Below are positions 51,727 through 61,102 of a stretch of DNA of 64,000 nucleotides, piece after piece. Below the pieces are notes generated by a model. That model did not search any database and was not told where the DNA came from. It saw only the letters and a list, made by a program, of their open reading frames with translations. The translations under genes were made by a program, and so were the position numbers. Every line of letters starts with the position of its first letter. The first letter of the stretch is position 1. The stretch covers positions 558,001 to 622,000 of the forward strand of contig NZ_CP133592.1 in the NCBI RefSeq assembly GCF_031312595.1, read 5' to 3'. Source of the DNA: Methanolobus sediminis (GTDB taxonomy: Archaea; Halobacteriota; Methanosarcinia; Methanosarcinales; Methanosarcinaceae).

Positions 51727-52614
51727 ATGATAGACGACGTTGTGAAGTTATTCAAGGAAATGGACAGCAAAGACCTGCGTATACTTGCAGGTATCGAGAT
51801 CGGCATGAAGCATTTCGAGTGGGTGCCTGTTGAAGAGATAATGAAATACACCCGTTTGCCTTATTCCACACTTGAGTTCAAGATAAAATCACTCATCAAA
51901 GACAACATGGTGATCGGAACCAATAATCCATATGAAGGTTACCAGATATACTTTGACGGCTACGATACACTTGCTCTTAACACACTTGTCAAAAGAGGGA
52001 CAATTAGTGCCATTGGTGATGAAATAGGCGTTGGGAAAGAGTCCGTAGTTCATGAAGCTGTGAAAGAACCTGAACTATCCTTTGGCGAAGCTCAGGGTGT
52101 TATTCTCAAGTTCCACAGGGAAGGAAGAACCAGTTTTAAGAGCGTCAAAAGAACAAGATCACACCTTGAAGGCAAGGAGCATTTTTCATGGATATATGCA
52201 GCCAGGCTGGCAGCAAAGAGGGAAGCTGAGATCATAAAAAAACTCTATCCCGATGTATCCGTTCCAAAGCTACTGGACAACAACCGTCATGCGCTTGTCA
52301 TGGATGTGGCAAAAGGGACACTCCTCTATAAAACAAAACTGGAAGACCCTGAGTGGTTCCTTAATGAGATACTCAGGCAGGTGGCTCTGGTCTATGAAAA
52401 AGGTTACATTCATTCAGACCTCAGCGAGTACAACATCTTTGTGAACGAGAACGGAGTTCAGTTCATTGACTGGCCACAGTACGTTGAAGTCAGTCATCCA
52501 CATGCTGAAGAACTACTTGAAAGAGATGTAACTAACGTCCTGAAACACTTCAAACGCAAATACAAGATAGACAAAGACCCGAAAGAAACGGTATCAGAAA
52601 TAATGAATAGCTGA
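51727..52614 (+). CDS. rio2: RIO2 serine/threonine-protein kinase
   Basis: A 295-residue RIO2 kinase. An N-terminal winged helix (about 1-85; KDLRILAGIEIGMKHFEWVPVEEIMKYTRLPYSTLEFKIKSL) is followed by the kinase: the P-loop-like GVGKESVV, the catalytic YIHSDLSEYNIF and the metal-binding FIDWPQYV. RIO2 acts in maturation of the small ribosomal subunit as an ATPase/kinase. Complete with all catalytic residues; its length is normal for archaea. Confidence 0.96.
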   Translation: MIDDVVKLFKEMDSKDLRILAGIEIGMKHFEWVPVEEIMKYTRLPYSTLEFKIKSLIKDNMVIGTNNPYEGYQIYFDGYDTLALNTLVKRGTISAIGDEIGVGKESVVHEAVKEPELSFGEAQGVILKFHREGRTSFKSVKRTRSHLEGKEHFSWIYAARLAAKREAEIIKKLYPDVSVPKLLDNNRHALVMDVAKGTLLYKTKLEDPEWFLNEILRQVALVYEKGYIHSDLSEYNIFVNENGVQFIDWPQYVEVSHPHAEELLERDVTNVLKHFKRKYKIDKDPKETVSEIMNS

Positions 52615-52671
52615 AACTGAAAATCGCCTGTGGTCATTCATATATCTTAGTAACAACATAAAATAAACTGT

Positions 52672-54651
52672 ATGCAAAACGGGGTAATTTACGGTATTGA
52701 CATAGCAAAAGGTTCATCCCGTGCTCAGGAAGTTCCCAAATATGCCGTTGCCGTACTCAGGGACGGGGAAATCAGCCATTATACCATGGTCAGGCTTCAC
52801 AGGATACTGCGGATGCTGAATATGGACAGGCCGGATTACATTGCAGTAGACAATATTTTTGAGCTTGCACCAAACAAAAAAGCACTTATTCATTTACTTG
52901 AAAAGCTCCCTGATAACACCAGACTTGTACAGGTCACAGGCGGGATACACCAGAAACCACTACTCCGGCTTGCACAGGAACACGGACTTTCCCTTAACCA
53001 GTTTGACCCCATACAGGAAGCTGAAACCTGTGCAATACTCGCAAGTCTTGGCGTGGGAGAAGAAGTTTCCCTTTTTGAAGATATTACCCGCATCAAGGTC
53101 AGTCGTGCCCGTTCCCTTGGAAGAGGTGGCTGGAGCCAGAACCGCTATAGGAGAAAGGTTCATGGTGCAGTCAAGGAAAAAAGCAGGGAAATTGAGAACA
53201 TCCTGCGCAAATTCTCCCGGGATACCGGATACGGTTATGACGAACGTTTTACCGAAGGCTTTGGAGGATATGTAAGGGCTGAATTTACGGTTAAAGCAAG
53301 ACGTGAAAGAGTTCCGATAAAACCATCGACTAATGCTGATGTACAGGTTACCGTTAAAAGTGTGGAAAGGGACAAGATACAATACATATCCCTGAAAAAA
53401 GCCGGAAGAAAGTACACTATTGTTGGTATTGACCCCGGAACTACCGTGGGAATTGCAATCCTGTCACTTGATGGGGAACTCTTGCTTTCGGAAAGTATTC
53501 GCGGTATTTCCCATGATGAAGTTGTCAGGAAGATAGCTGAATACGGTAAACCAGCTGTTGTTGCTACAGATGTTTATCCAACCCCTTCAGCCGTCGAAAA
53601 GATTCGCCGCAGTTTCAATGCAGTTGCATGGAGTCCGGGCGGAGAAATAAGGGCAGAGGACAAGATCGCTCTTGCGAGGTCATTCGGATATTCCAACGAC
53701 CACGAACGTGATTCACTTACAGCAGCAATTGCAACCTATAAATCTTACAAGAATGTGTTTTCCAGGGTTGAGAAAAGAGCACCTAAATACCTCAATATGG
53801 ATAGCATCAAATTCCATGTCATAAACGGAGATTCAATAGAGGAAGCCATTGAGAAAGTAGCTTCTGAATCAAAGATACAGGTTCGCGTTAAGCCTGAACC
53901 CGAACCGGTAAAAGAAGAACTTACAGACACTGATGAACTTGTAAAGAAACTGCGTGAGGAAATCAGGCAGAAGAATTCCCAGATAAAGCAGCTCAAAGAA
54001 TATGTTTCTGAAATCAAGTATGAATCCGGGCAGAAGGATAAGACCATAGAGAAACTTGAGATGCGTATCAACAAGATAAGGAATTCTATTTATACGCAAG
54101 TTAAGAAAGAAAGGGAGATACAGATAAGGGACACTGAGATAGATCGTCTCAATAAAGAGCTTGCAAAAACCCGCAAGAACCTGAAAAACCAGCGCAGGCA
54201 GAACAAGCGCCTGAAGCAGATACGTAAAAAGGAAGTAAAGGGCGAAGGTCTTCCTGTTAAAGTCATATATGCTTTCACAAGAGAAGCGATACAGCATACA
54301 AAAGAACTCTATGGAATCAAAGAGAACGATGTCGTCTTCCTCAAAGACCCAAGTGGTGGCGGGCCAATCACAGCATCGCTACTTGCCGAATCAAAAGTGA
54401 AAGCTGTGCTGATAACTGAAGATATGCCCCATGCTGCGCTTGAATCATTTTATGATAAGGAAATTCCGGTTTTGAAAGATATTCAGATACATCGCGTGGG
54501 AGACTTGGCTTCAGTTGACCCTGATATCCTTGAAGATGCTATTGAAACATGGGAGGAAGGAGCTGAAAAGCGCCGCCATGAAAAAGAGCACGAACAATTC
54601 CAGTCTATTCTTGATGAATACAGGAGTGAACGCAGAAGAGGTCTTGTATGA
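52672..54651 (+). CDS. DUF460 protein with RNase H-like domain and coiled coil
   Basis: A 659-residue protein conserved in archaea (DUF460, COG2433). Residues about 1-240 and 245-380 hold two RNase H-like (RuvC/YqgF-type) lobes: IYGIDIAKGSS, DYIAVDNIFEL, and YTIVGIDPGTTVGIAILSLDGE with the later DSLTAAIATYKSY. Residues about 420-525 are a charged coiled coil (ELVKKLREEIRQKNSQIKQLKEYV). The C-terminal 130 residues form an alpha/beta domain. Acidic residues of the second lobe suggest nuclease or nucleic-acid binding; activity unproven. It overlaps mobA by 4 bases. Confidence 0.88.
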   Translation: MQNGVIYGIDIAKGSSRAQEVPKYAVAVLRDGEISHYTMVRLHRILRMLNMDRPDYIAVDNIFELAPNKKALIHLLEKLPDNTRLVQVTGGIHQKPLLRLAQEHGLSLNQFDPIQEAETCAILASLGVGEEVSLFEDITRIKVSRARSLGRGGWSQNRYRRKVHGAVKEKSREIENILRKFSRDTGYGYDERFTEGFGGYVRAEFTVKARRERVPIKPSTNADVQVTVKSVERDKIQYISLKKAGRKYTIVGIDPGTTVGIAILSLDGELLLSESIRGISHDEVVRKIAEYGKPAVVATDVYPTPSAVEKIRRSFNAVAWSPGGEIRAEDKIALARSFGYSNDHERDSLTAAIATYKSYKNVFSRVEKRAPKYLNMDSIKFHVINGDSIEEAIEKVASESKIQVRVKPEPEPVKEELTDTDELVKKLREEIRQKNSQIKQLKEYVSEIKYESGQKDKTIEKLEMRINKIRNSIYTQVKKEREIQIRDTEIDRLNKELAKTRKNLKNQRRQNKRLKQIRKKEVKGEGLPVKVIYAFTREAIQHTKELYGIKENDVVFLKDPSGGGPITASLLAESKVKAVLITEDMPHAALESFYDKEIPVLKDIQIHRVGDLASVDPDILEDAIETWEEGAEKRRHEKEHEQFQSILDEYRSERRRGLV

Positions 54652-55247
54652 TCCGTTCATCACTTCTACTTGCCGGCGGACTTGGCACCCGGATGAATGG
54701 CAGGGAAAAAGCCCTGATGATGCTTGAAGATAGCACTCTGCTGGAACGTTCACTTTCTGTTCTTGATGATGTGTCAGATGAAGTGATCGTTTCCCTGCGG
54801 GATGAGCAGCAGGTTCAGGAATTCTCATCTTATCTTCAGGAAAGGAAAATCGTTACTGACAGGATAAGAAATTCAGGTCCTCTTGCCGGAATGCTCTCTG
54901 GTTTTGAAAGAGCAAGTGGAGACTATGTTTTTACTGTTGCATGTGACATGCCGTATCTTAACAGAACGCTAATTGATATGATGTTCGACATGGTCGGTGA
55001 GCATGATGCACTCATACCGATAAGTGAATACGGCACAAAAGAGCCTTTGCATGCAGTGTACAAAAGAGATGTCATGCTTGAAGCAATAGAGAATGCTCTT
55101 GGAGAGGGTAGCAGAAGTATTTTGTCTCCCGTGTCACTGCTAAGTGATGTAATTTTTCTTGATTCCGAAGTTGTACGGACTATAGACAGAGACTTTAAAA
55201 GTTTTGTTAACGTTAATACACCGGAAGATATGCTGAAACTGGAATGA
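54648..55247 (+). CDS. mobA: Molybdenum cofactor guanylyltransferase
   Basis: A 199-residue nucleotidyltransferase: LLLAGGLGTRMNGREKALMMLED at the start (the GTP-binding signature), SGPLAGMLSGFERASGDYVFTVACDMPYL with the metal Asp, and a PLHAVYKRD substrate segment. MobA links GMP to molybdopterin for tungsten or molybdenum enzymes such as formylmethanofuran dehydrogenase. The start overlaps the DUF460 stop (ATGA), so translation is coupled. Confidence 0.92.
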   Translation: MIRSSLLLAGGLGTRMNGREKALMMLEDSTLLERSLSVLDDVSDEVIVSLRDEQQVQEFSSYLQERKIVTDRIRNSGPLAGMLSGFERASGDYVFTVACDMPYLNRTLIDMMFDMVGEHDALIPISEYGTKEPLHAVYKRDVMLEAIENALGEGSRSILSPVSLLSDVIFLDSEVVRTIDRDFKSFVNVNTPEDMLKLE

Positions 55248-55306
55248 TGATCACCAATAATAGCTCTGAAAGTCATTTATATTATGTTCCGGCAGGATGT
55301 GTCTGA

Positions 55307-55840
55307 ATGATAGATAATGGAATTATTATTGAAAAAGCAATCTGGAAAATTGCCGCTGAATATGATTTAGATGTCAGAACAGTAGAAGATGCCATTAATT
55401 TTTCGGAAGTTCAACTGGACCTTGAGAAACTTGTAGGAGAAGGAATTTTCTGCTTCAGGGGACCGAATGAGAATGTAAAGTACGATAACGCATCCTTATG
55501 CCTTTCCAACAAAATACTTGCCAATGCAGGTGTTGCAAAAATATTAATTCCTTTGATCTGTGACAGGATACGCAATTGGGACCATGAAGATATTGAAGTT
55601 CTACTATCTGAACTGAAAAAGGTAATCACTATTATGGAGCTGAATCCTGATGAATATCCAGGTCTTCAGGAATGCAGTATTGGTCCAAAAGATCTGCCCA
55701 GTGAAAAAATACCGGATGATATCAAAGAGAAATGTGATGTATGGGCAATGGACAAAAAAGGCATGTGCCTTGTGGGAATCGACGCCAACAAACTAATGCA
55801 CATTGATGATATTCGCAAAGCTCCGGCTGGTTGCCCATAA
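55307..55840 (+). CDS. Hypothetical methanogen protein, 177 aa
   Basis: A 177-residue soluble protein, mostly helical in the first two thirds (IIIEKAIWKIAAEYDLDVRTVEDAI, LICDRIRNWDHEDIEVLLSELKK), with six cysteines of which three (QECS, EKCD, GMC) lie in the last third. GMCLVGIDANKLMHIDD and the PAGCP end look conserved-like, but I recognise no family. It is 59 bp behind mobA on the same strand, so it may be the last gene of that unit. Confidence 0.6.
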   Translation: MIDNGIIIEKAIWKIAAEYDLDVRTVEDAINFSEVQLDLEKLVGEGIFCFRGPNENVKYDNASLCLSNKILANAGVAKILIPLICDRIRNWDHEDIEVLLSELKKVITIMELNPDEYPGLQECSIGPKDLPSEKIPDDIKEKCDVWAMDKKGMCLVGIDANKLMHIDDIRKAPAGCP

Positions 55841-56057
55841 AATCTCTGCAGAGAACAAACTAATTACTGTTTATACTTCGTTATCATATTAAATTATTAT
55901 TTTTACAATTTTGTTAATATATACAGCCACCGTGTCCGAATAATTTCGATAAGTTAATTAATATGTTATGTACATTAAGGAAAAGTAAAAAGGGACATAG
56001 ATTGCCGTAAATGTGATAGGTAATTTATAATAATTAGCTCTGGAGTTGGTTGGTTGA

Positions 56058-56699
56058 ATGGATTCTGATAAGCCGGAAGAATGGTTCAAATTAGCATTTG
56101 ATGCAGACGATCCGGAAGAAAAAATAGAATATTTTTCACTTATCCTTGAATATGAGAATCTGGATCAGGAACTATGGAGTAATGAAGCGCTTGCGCTGGT
56201 CTGGAACAATAAAGGTATAGCGCTTTCTTTTCTTGGACGTGATGAAGAAGCCCTTGAATGCTTCATGAACTCTGTTCGTCTTAACAAAAATGATGTTGAT
56301 GTCTGGTGCAACATGGGAATCATTCATTTAAACATCGGTAACCATGAAGCTGCGATTAAATGTTATAACCGCATACTAAGGCTTGACCCATCAAATGAAA
56401 ATGCCTGGGTAAACAAGGGTGATATTCTTAGCATAATGGGAATGCACAACGAAGCCATTGAATGCTACAGTAAGGTTCACAAGGAAATAGAGCTTGACAA
56501 CAAGTTTGCAGTTGTGTGGAATAAAAAAGGTCTTGCTTATTTTGGTCTTGGAAAATACGAAGACGCTGTTGACTGTTTCAACAGGGTTCTTAAGATAGAT
56601 CCCGAACATATTGACGCAATAGAGAATCTGAAAGCTGCAATGTCAAAAGCAAAACAGATCAACGAGGAGATCAGTTACCCTGATTCCTCATGCCTGTAA
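56058..56699 (+). CDS. TPR-repeat protein
   Basis: A 213-residue protein made of at least four tetratricopeptide repeats, e.g. ALVWNNKGIALSFLGRDEEALECF, VDVWCNMGIIHLNIGNHEAAIKCYNRILRLDPSN, AWVNKGDILSIMGMHNEAIECY and AVVWNKKGLAYFGLGKYEDAVDCFNRVLKIDPEH. The consensus W-N-G-A---A-DP is kept. No signal peptide or other domain, so a cytoplasmic scaffold. Such proteins are numerous in Methanosarcinales. It stands alone. Confidence 0.93.
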   Translation: MDSDKPEEWFKLAFDADDPEEKIEYFSLILEYENLDQELWSNEALALVWNNKGIALSFLGRDEEALECFMNSVRLNKNDVDVWCNMGIIHLNIGNHEAAIKCYNRILRLDPSNENAWVNKGDILSIMGMHNEAIECYSKVHKEIELDNKFAVVWNKKGLAYFGLGKYEDAVDCFNRVLKIDPEHIDAIENLKAAMSKAKQINEEISYPDSSCL

Positions 56700-56744
56700 A
56701 AAGTAATTAATTCATGCCTATTTTTCAAATACTGGATCTATGGA

Positions 56745-57983
56745 TCATACAGTGAAACGTTCTCCCAGTTCAGGAGCATAAGCTTTCACGCCGATCTCTT
56801 CAGTAATCCAGTCTGCAAATCCTTCACAGTTGTCACCATGCATGGTAAACACATGCTCAGTTCCCCTGTCACAGAAATCTTTTACCATTTCCTTAAGCTC
56901 TTTATCGCCGGAATGAGCAGAGAAATCATATTGCTCGATCTTAGGTTTCAAGTGTTGGATAAACCCGTCATTCTCAATAATACCAGTATCCAGAGCCATT
57001 CTACCATTGGTGCCTTCTACCTGATAACCAGTAAGTATGATCTTTGATTTGGGGTCTTTGTACTTCTTATTGAGATAATATAATACAGGACCGCCATTCA
57101 GCATGCCAGCTGTTGTAACAATGACAGAAGATTCAAGATGAACTGAATCTCTTTTTCTTCCGGAAACTTCTGTTGCATTATCAAATGCTTTCTTAAGATG
57201 TGTTGGATTCCTGATATAATCCATATGTTTTGACATTACCTTGTATGCATGAACCCCCATGCCATCAACGTAAGCTCTGATTCCATGAGCATCCAGAAGC
57301 ATCAGTATTTCCTGTGTCCTTCCGATTGCAAATGCAGGCACAATAACAGTTCCGCCTATATCCAGTGTGTCCATTACAGAATCTATGAACTGGCTTTCAA
57401 CTTCCCTGCGTGGCGGGTGGTCATCACCGAAATAGGTGCTTTCAGTAATAAGAACATCAGTATTCGGGAACTCCACTGCACCGGAAACAAGTCTGGTATC
57501 AGAAGTATTGATGTCACCTGTATAGTACAGACTTTTCCCTTCTTTGTCTTTCAGGAATATCGAAGCGGCACCTGGTATGTGCCCGGCGTCAAAGAACTCA
57601 ACATCATATCCATGTGTGTGAAACGGGACACCAGTATCTATCTGCCTGGTTCGGTGTGCAAATCTGGTAAGATCAATGGAATCAAAAGCAGGCATTTCAC
57701 CTTCTCTTTCAGCTATTCTCAGGGTGTCCTGTGCCAGCATATTTGAAAGATCAAAAGTAGGTGGTGTCATGAAAACATCGGGATCAAGGTCCATAAGATT
57801 GGGAATTGCACCGGAATGGTCAATATGTGCATGTGATAAAAGAACAGCCTGCGGCCGTGATCCGTTTAAAGGATACTTAACCTCCTCTCCCGGAGATACT
57901 CCGTAATCCATCATTATTTTTTCATCAACCAAAACTGCCGATCTTCCGACCTCTCTACATGCACCCTTGAATTCCAGTTCCAT
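56745..57983 (-). CDS. Beta-CASP ribonuclease (aCPSF2-like)
   Basis: A 412-residue metallo-beta-lactamase/beta-CASP nuclease without N-terminal KH domains, the architecture of archaeal aCPSF2. Motifs: SHAHIDHSGAIP (motif 2), FFDAGHIPGAASIFLK (motif 3), YYTGDINTSDTRLVSGA (motif 4), then the beta-CASP insert and the final GTEHVFTMHGD with a C-terminal metal histidine. It should cleave or trim RNA and contribute to 3-prime end formation. Its gene is 15 bp downstream of topA's stop on the same strand. Confidence 0.9.
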   Translation of the reverse strand: MELEFKGACREVGRSAVLVDEKIMMDYGVSPGEEVKYPLNGSRPQAVLLSHAHIDHSGAIPNLMDLDPDVFMTPPTFDLSNMLAQDTLRIAEREGEMPAFDSIDLTRFAHRTRQIDTGVPFHTHGYDVEFFDAGHIPGAASIFLKDKEGKSLYYTGDINTSDTRLVSGAVEFPNTDVLITESTYFGDDHPPRREVESQFIDSVMDTLDIGGTVIVPAFAIGRTQEILMLLDAHGIRAYVDGMGVHAYKVMSKHMDYIRNPTHLKKAFDNATEVSGRKRDSVHLESSVIVTTAGMLNGGPVLYYLNKKYKDPKSKIILTGYQVEGTNGRMALDTGIIENDGFIQHLKPKIEQYDFSAHSGDKELKEMVKDFCDRGTEHVFTMHGDNCEGFADWITEEIGVKAYAPELGERFTV

Positions 57984-57998
57984 TTAACCTGTCTCCTT

Positions 57999-60242
57999 TC
58001 AGGCAATATCAGATTGCCATACTTTTATTTTCTTTACAGGTATACTTGTAACTTTTGCAAGTTCCAGTGCATCAGCTTCACACAGATCATCAACACTGCA
58101 GATTCCAGCATCTGCAAGTTTTTCCGCGGTGACCTTACCAATACCTGATATGTCATTCAGGGTCTTTGGCTTTTCCTTATCAGAAGATTCTTCTTTCTGC
58201 TTTAGTTTCTCTTCTTCCTGTGTCTTTTGCCACTCAATGAAATTACATTGCGGGCAGCCAAGGTTCCATGGCCTCTTTCCAGCATTAATGATACGTATGT
58301 GATACAGGCCATGTTCCTCACATAATTTGTCTGTGACAACAACCTGTCCCATCTTTGGAAGCGGTAGTGAGAACGTACAATCCGGATAGCCTTCACAACC
58401 TATGAAGCGCCCTCCTCGTTTTGATCTCATTACCATTAGATTTGAACCGCATTCAGAACAAACACCAATTATCTTGTCCTCACGCAAACCAGCGCGGAGT
58501 GACTCACTGATGTCATCCTTGTTCTTTCCAAGCTCATCAAAAACAAGCTCCAGCATTTCCCTGGATTCATTCAGGACTTCATCCTCCGGTATTCCGCCTT
58601 CAGCTATCCTGTCCATATCAGCTTCAAGTTTACTTGTCATATCAGGTTTGGATATAGTAGGTGCGAACTTCTCAAGCGTATCCACAACTGCAACAGCAGT
58701 TTTTGTAGGTTGCAGCGGGTTTCCATGTACATAAGCCCTTGAGTAAAGCTTACTGATAATATCGTGACGCGTGGCCTTTGTACCAAGTCCCAGCTCTTCC
58801 ATAATCTTGATGAGCCTGCCCTGACCGTATCTTCCTGGTGGTTGTGTTTCCTTTGCCTCAACATCTGCCTTGATTACGGAATGAACATCCCCTTCTTCCA
58901 TTTTTGGAAGCAGCCTGTCCTCCGGTGCGTTGTAATGATAGTACCATCTCCATCCGGGTTCCACAAGCCTTGCACCGTTTGCCTTGAACTCCTCGCCATT
59001 GATATCATATTTCGACTTGATGGTCTCCCATTTTGCAGGGTCGGCAAAAGTTGCAAAGAAACGCCTGACAACCATTTCGTAAAGCTTCCATTCCTGCTCG
59101 TTCATCTCGGATTTCTTGGCAAGGGATGCAGGGAATATTGGTGGGTGGTCTGTTGTTTCTTTCTTACCCTTTGTAGGAACAAGTTCTTTCTTCTCAAGTA
59201 ACTTGAGAGCATATTGTTTGAATGCCCCTGTCTTGAATATCTCTATCTGTGCCCTCAGGTCAATAGTGTCAGGATAAACTGTGTTGTCTGTCCTTGGATA
59301 TGAGATAAAACCGTTAGTGTAAAGTGTCTCAGCGATCCTCATGGCATTAGCTGCGGTAAAGCCAATTGAACTCGCTGCGCTGATAAATTCAGTAGTGTTA
59401 AAAGGCGTTGGTGGTTTGTCTATCTTTTCGGAAGTTGTCAGTTCTGTCACTGTGGCATTGTCACCAATGGAGATCTTTTCCATTGCAGCATCGACATCTG
59501 CCTTTTCCCAGAACCTCTTTGTACGGTGTTCAACCTTGAACTCTTCACCGCTTTTGCTCTTAAGCATGGCTGAAAGTTCCCAATATGGCCTGGGGACAAA
59601 TGCTTCCCTTTCCTTTTCACGTTCAACGATAAGCGCAAGTGTTGGGGACTGGACCCTGCCAACTGACAGGAACATCTTTCCTAAACGTCCGGCTGCAAGT
59701 GAGATATAACGAGTGAGCGATGCACCCCATACAAGATCAATGACCTGGCGGGAATGACCGGCATCTGCAAGATTGAAATCCACGTTTGTAGGATTAGAAA
59801 ACGCAGCATCGATCGCTTTGGGAGTAATGGCACTGTAATGTACACGATCAAAAACAATATCCGGATTTACCTGCTTGATGATATCAAGAGCTTCAGCTCC
59901 AATGAGTTCTCCTTCCCTGTCATAGTCAGTTGCAATGGTGACTTTTGTAGCTTCCTTTCCAAGCTTTTTAAGTGCTGATACGATCTTTACCTGAGTTGAA
60001 GCTGTGATTATCTCTGCTCCAACAAGTTCATTTGCCTCTACCTTCTGCCAGTTGTTATATGCTTTAGGGAAATCCAGTTTTACAATATGACCGCTAAGAC
60101 CTATGAATACCTTTTTTCCTTCTTCGGATTCGTATTCGTAAGTGTCTACCCCACTTACACGAACCTGTTTTATTTTTTCTGATGCCAGAATTGCGGCTAT
60201 TCTTTTTGCTGCAATGTGCTTTTCTGCTATGATGAGATGCAT
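57999..60242 (-). CDS. topA: DNA topoisomerase I (type IA)
   Basis: A 747-residue type IA topoisomerase. The Toprim domain contains TIATDYDREGELIGAEALDII; the active-site tyrosine is in LYTNGFISYPRTDNTVYP. The C-terminal region has a zinc-binding module (GVCSECGSNLMVMRSKRGGRFIGCEGYPDC, then LGCPQC) and a helix-hairpin-helix tail (DISGIGKVTAEKLADAGICSVDDL). It relaxes negatively supercoiled DNA. The stop is followed by the aCPSF2-like gene; both are probably cotranscribed. Confidence 0.95.
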   Translation of the reverse strand: MHLIIAEKHIAAKRIAAILASEKIKQVRVSGVDTYEYESEEGKKVFIGLSGHIVKLDFPKAYNNWQKVEANELVGAEIITASTQVKIVSALKKLGKEATKVTIATDYDREGELIGAEALDIIKQVNPDIVFDRVHYSAITPKAIDAAFSNPTNVDFNLADAGHSRQVIDLVWGASLTRYISLAAGRLGKMFLSVGRVQSPTLALIVEREKEREAFVPRPYWELSAMLKSKSGEEFKVEHRTKRFWEKADVDAAMEKISIGDNATVTELTTSEKIDKPPTPFNTTEFISAASSIGFTAANAMRIAETLYTNGFISYPRTDNTVYPDTIDLRAQIEIFKTGAFKQYALKLLEKKELVPTKGKKETTDHPPIFPASLAKKSEMNEQEWKLYEMVVRRFFATFADPAKWETIKSKYDINGEEFKANGARLVEPGWRWYYHYNAPEDRLLPKMEEGDVHSVIKADVEAKETQPPGRYGQGRLIKIMEELGLGTKATRHDIISKLYSRAYVHGNPLQPTKTAVAVVDTLEKFAPTISKPDMTSKLEADMDRIAEGGIPEDEVLNESREMLELVFDELGKNKDDISESLRAGLREDKIIGVCSECGSNLMVMRSKRGGRFIGCEGYPDCTFSLPLPKMGQVVVTDKLCEEHGLYHIRIINAGKRPWNLGCPQCNFIEWQKTQEEEKLKQKEESSDKEKPKTLNDISGIGKVTAEKLADAGICSVDDLCEADALELAKVTSIPVKKIKVWQSDIA

Positions 60243-60567
60243 GTTATCTCCGTGAATCTTGGAATTGTGTGATAGTATTCAAAACGTTTGAACGTTTATT
60301 TGATCCGGGACTTTCGATAGAAAATCTTTATTTTTACAGTGTTATTTAATGATAAATCTAACAAACATTCTTCTAAATATATCTATCGCAAACACATTGA
60401 AAACAAAATAACACACCGTGTTGAAAAAAACAACATCAAGCAAAGCTGTTCAATAAAAAAAAATATGTGTGCACGTGCACAGTAGAAATAAGAAAAGTAT
60501 GATAATACATTTCCTGTCCCGTTTAAAGAGACAGGAAATGTCCACTCCTTTCACCAATTAGAGAAGG
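60243..60567. other. Intergenic region with a perfect palindrome
   Basis: AT-rich spacer between the topA start and the ferritin-like stop. It contains a 14-bp perfect palindrome (60468-60481) and the terminator hairpin at 60507-60541; otherwise no gene is seen. Confidence 0.5.
60507..60541 (-). terminator. Hairpin terminator of the ferritin-like gene
   Basis: ACATTTCCTGTC (60507-60518) and GACAGGAAATGT (60530-60541) form a perfect 12-bp stem 26 bases behind the minus-strand stop; T-rich sequence follows on that strand. Confidence 0.65.
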
Positions 60568-61065
60568 TTAATCCATTCTCTGCATAAGTTCGATATCTTC
60601 CATGATGGCCTGCAGGTCATCCTCATGCTCGATCTCATCGGTAAGGATCTGTAACACGATCTCATATGTAACCGGATCCTTGTCTTTGACCTTGCCAAGA
60701 ATTGAATTGTAGACCTGGATAGCGCACTGTTCTCCTTTGATATTCTGTTCAAGGATCTTCTTGACGAAAGGGTCCTCAGGAGACTCGTATCCACAGTTGC
60801 TGAACTTCTTCCAGTCGTCCGGGGAAAGCACTGGTGTGCCTCCAAGCTGTATGATCCTGGTCGCCACCATGTCAGCATGGCGAAGTTCATCAGTAGCATG
60901 CTGAATGAGCTCTGCAACAGCAGCTTCTCTCATCGGGCCCTTGATGACCTTTGCACCAACCCAGTACTGGTAGTACGCATACCATTCATCTGCAAGCGCT
61001 TTGTTCAATAAGTCTATCAATTCATTAACATCTAAGCCTAATATTTCCACGCCTTTTGTTCCCAT
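60568..61065 (-). CDS. Ferritin-like/bacterioferritin-family protein
   Basis: A 165-residue four-helix protein: LLNKALADEWYAYYQYWVGAKVI (helix with diiron Glu), ELIQHATDELRHADMVATRIIQLGGTP (E--RH-D pair), KILEQNIKGEQCAIQVYNSIL and VLQILTDEIEHEDDLQAIMEDI. The Glu and His set of a diiron centre is complete. It resembles DPS-like/bacterioferritin proteins of anaerobes that oxidise and store iron. It lies near the PerR-peroxiredoxin operon, whose regulation it may share. Confidence 0.88.
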   Translation of the reverse strand: MGTKGVEILGLDVNELIDLLNKALADEWYAYYQYWVGAKVIKGPMREAAVAELIQHATDELRHADMVATRIIQLGGTPVLSPDDWKKFSNCGYESPEDPFVKKILEQNIKGEQCAIQVYNSILGKVKDKDPVTYEIVLQILTDEIEHEDDLQAIMEDIELMQRMD

Positions 61066-61102
61066 GACAGATCACCTATGGATTGTATCTTTTAGTCACT
61101 AT

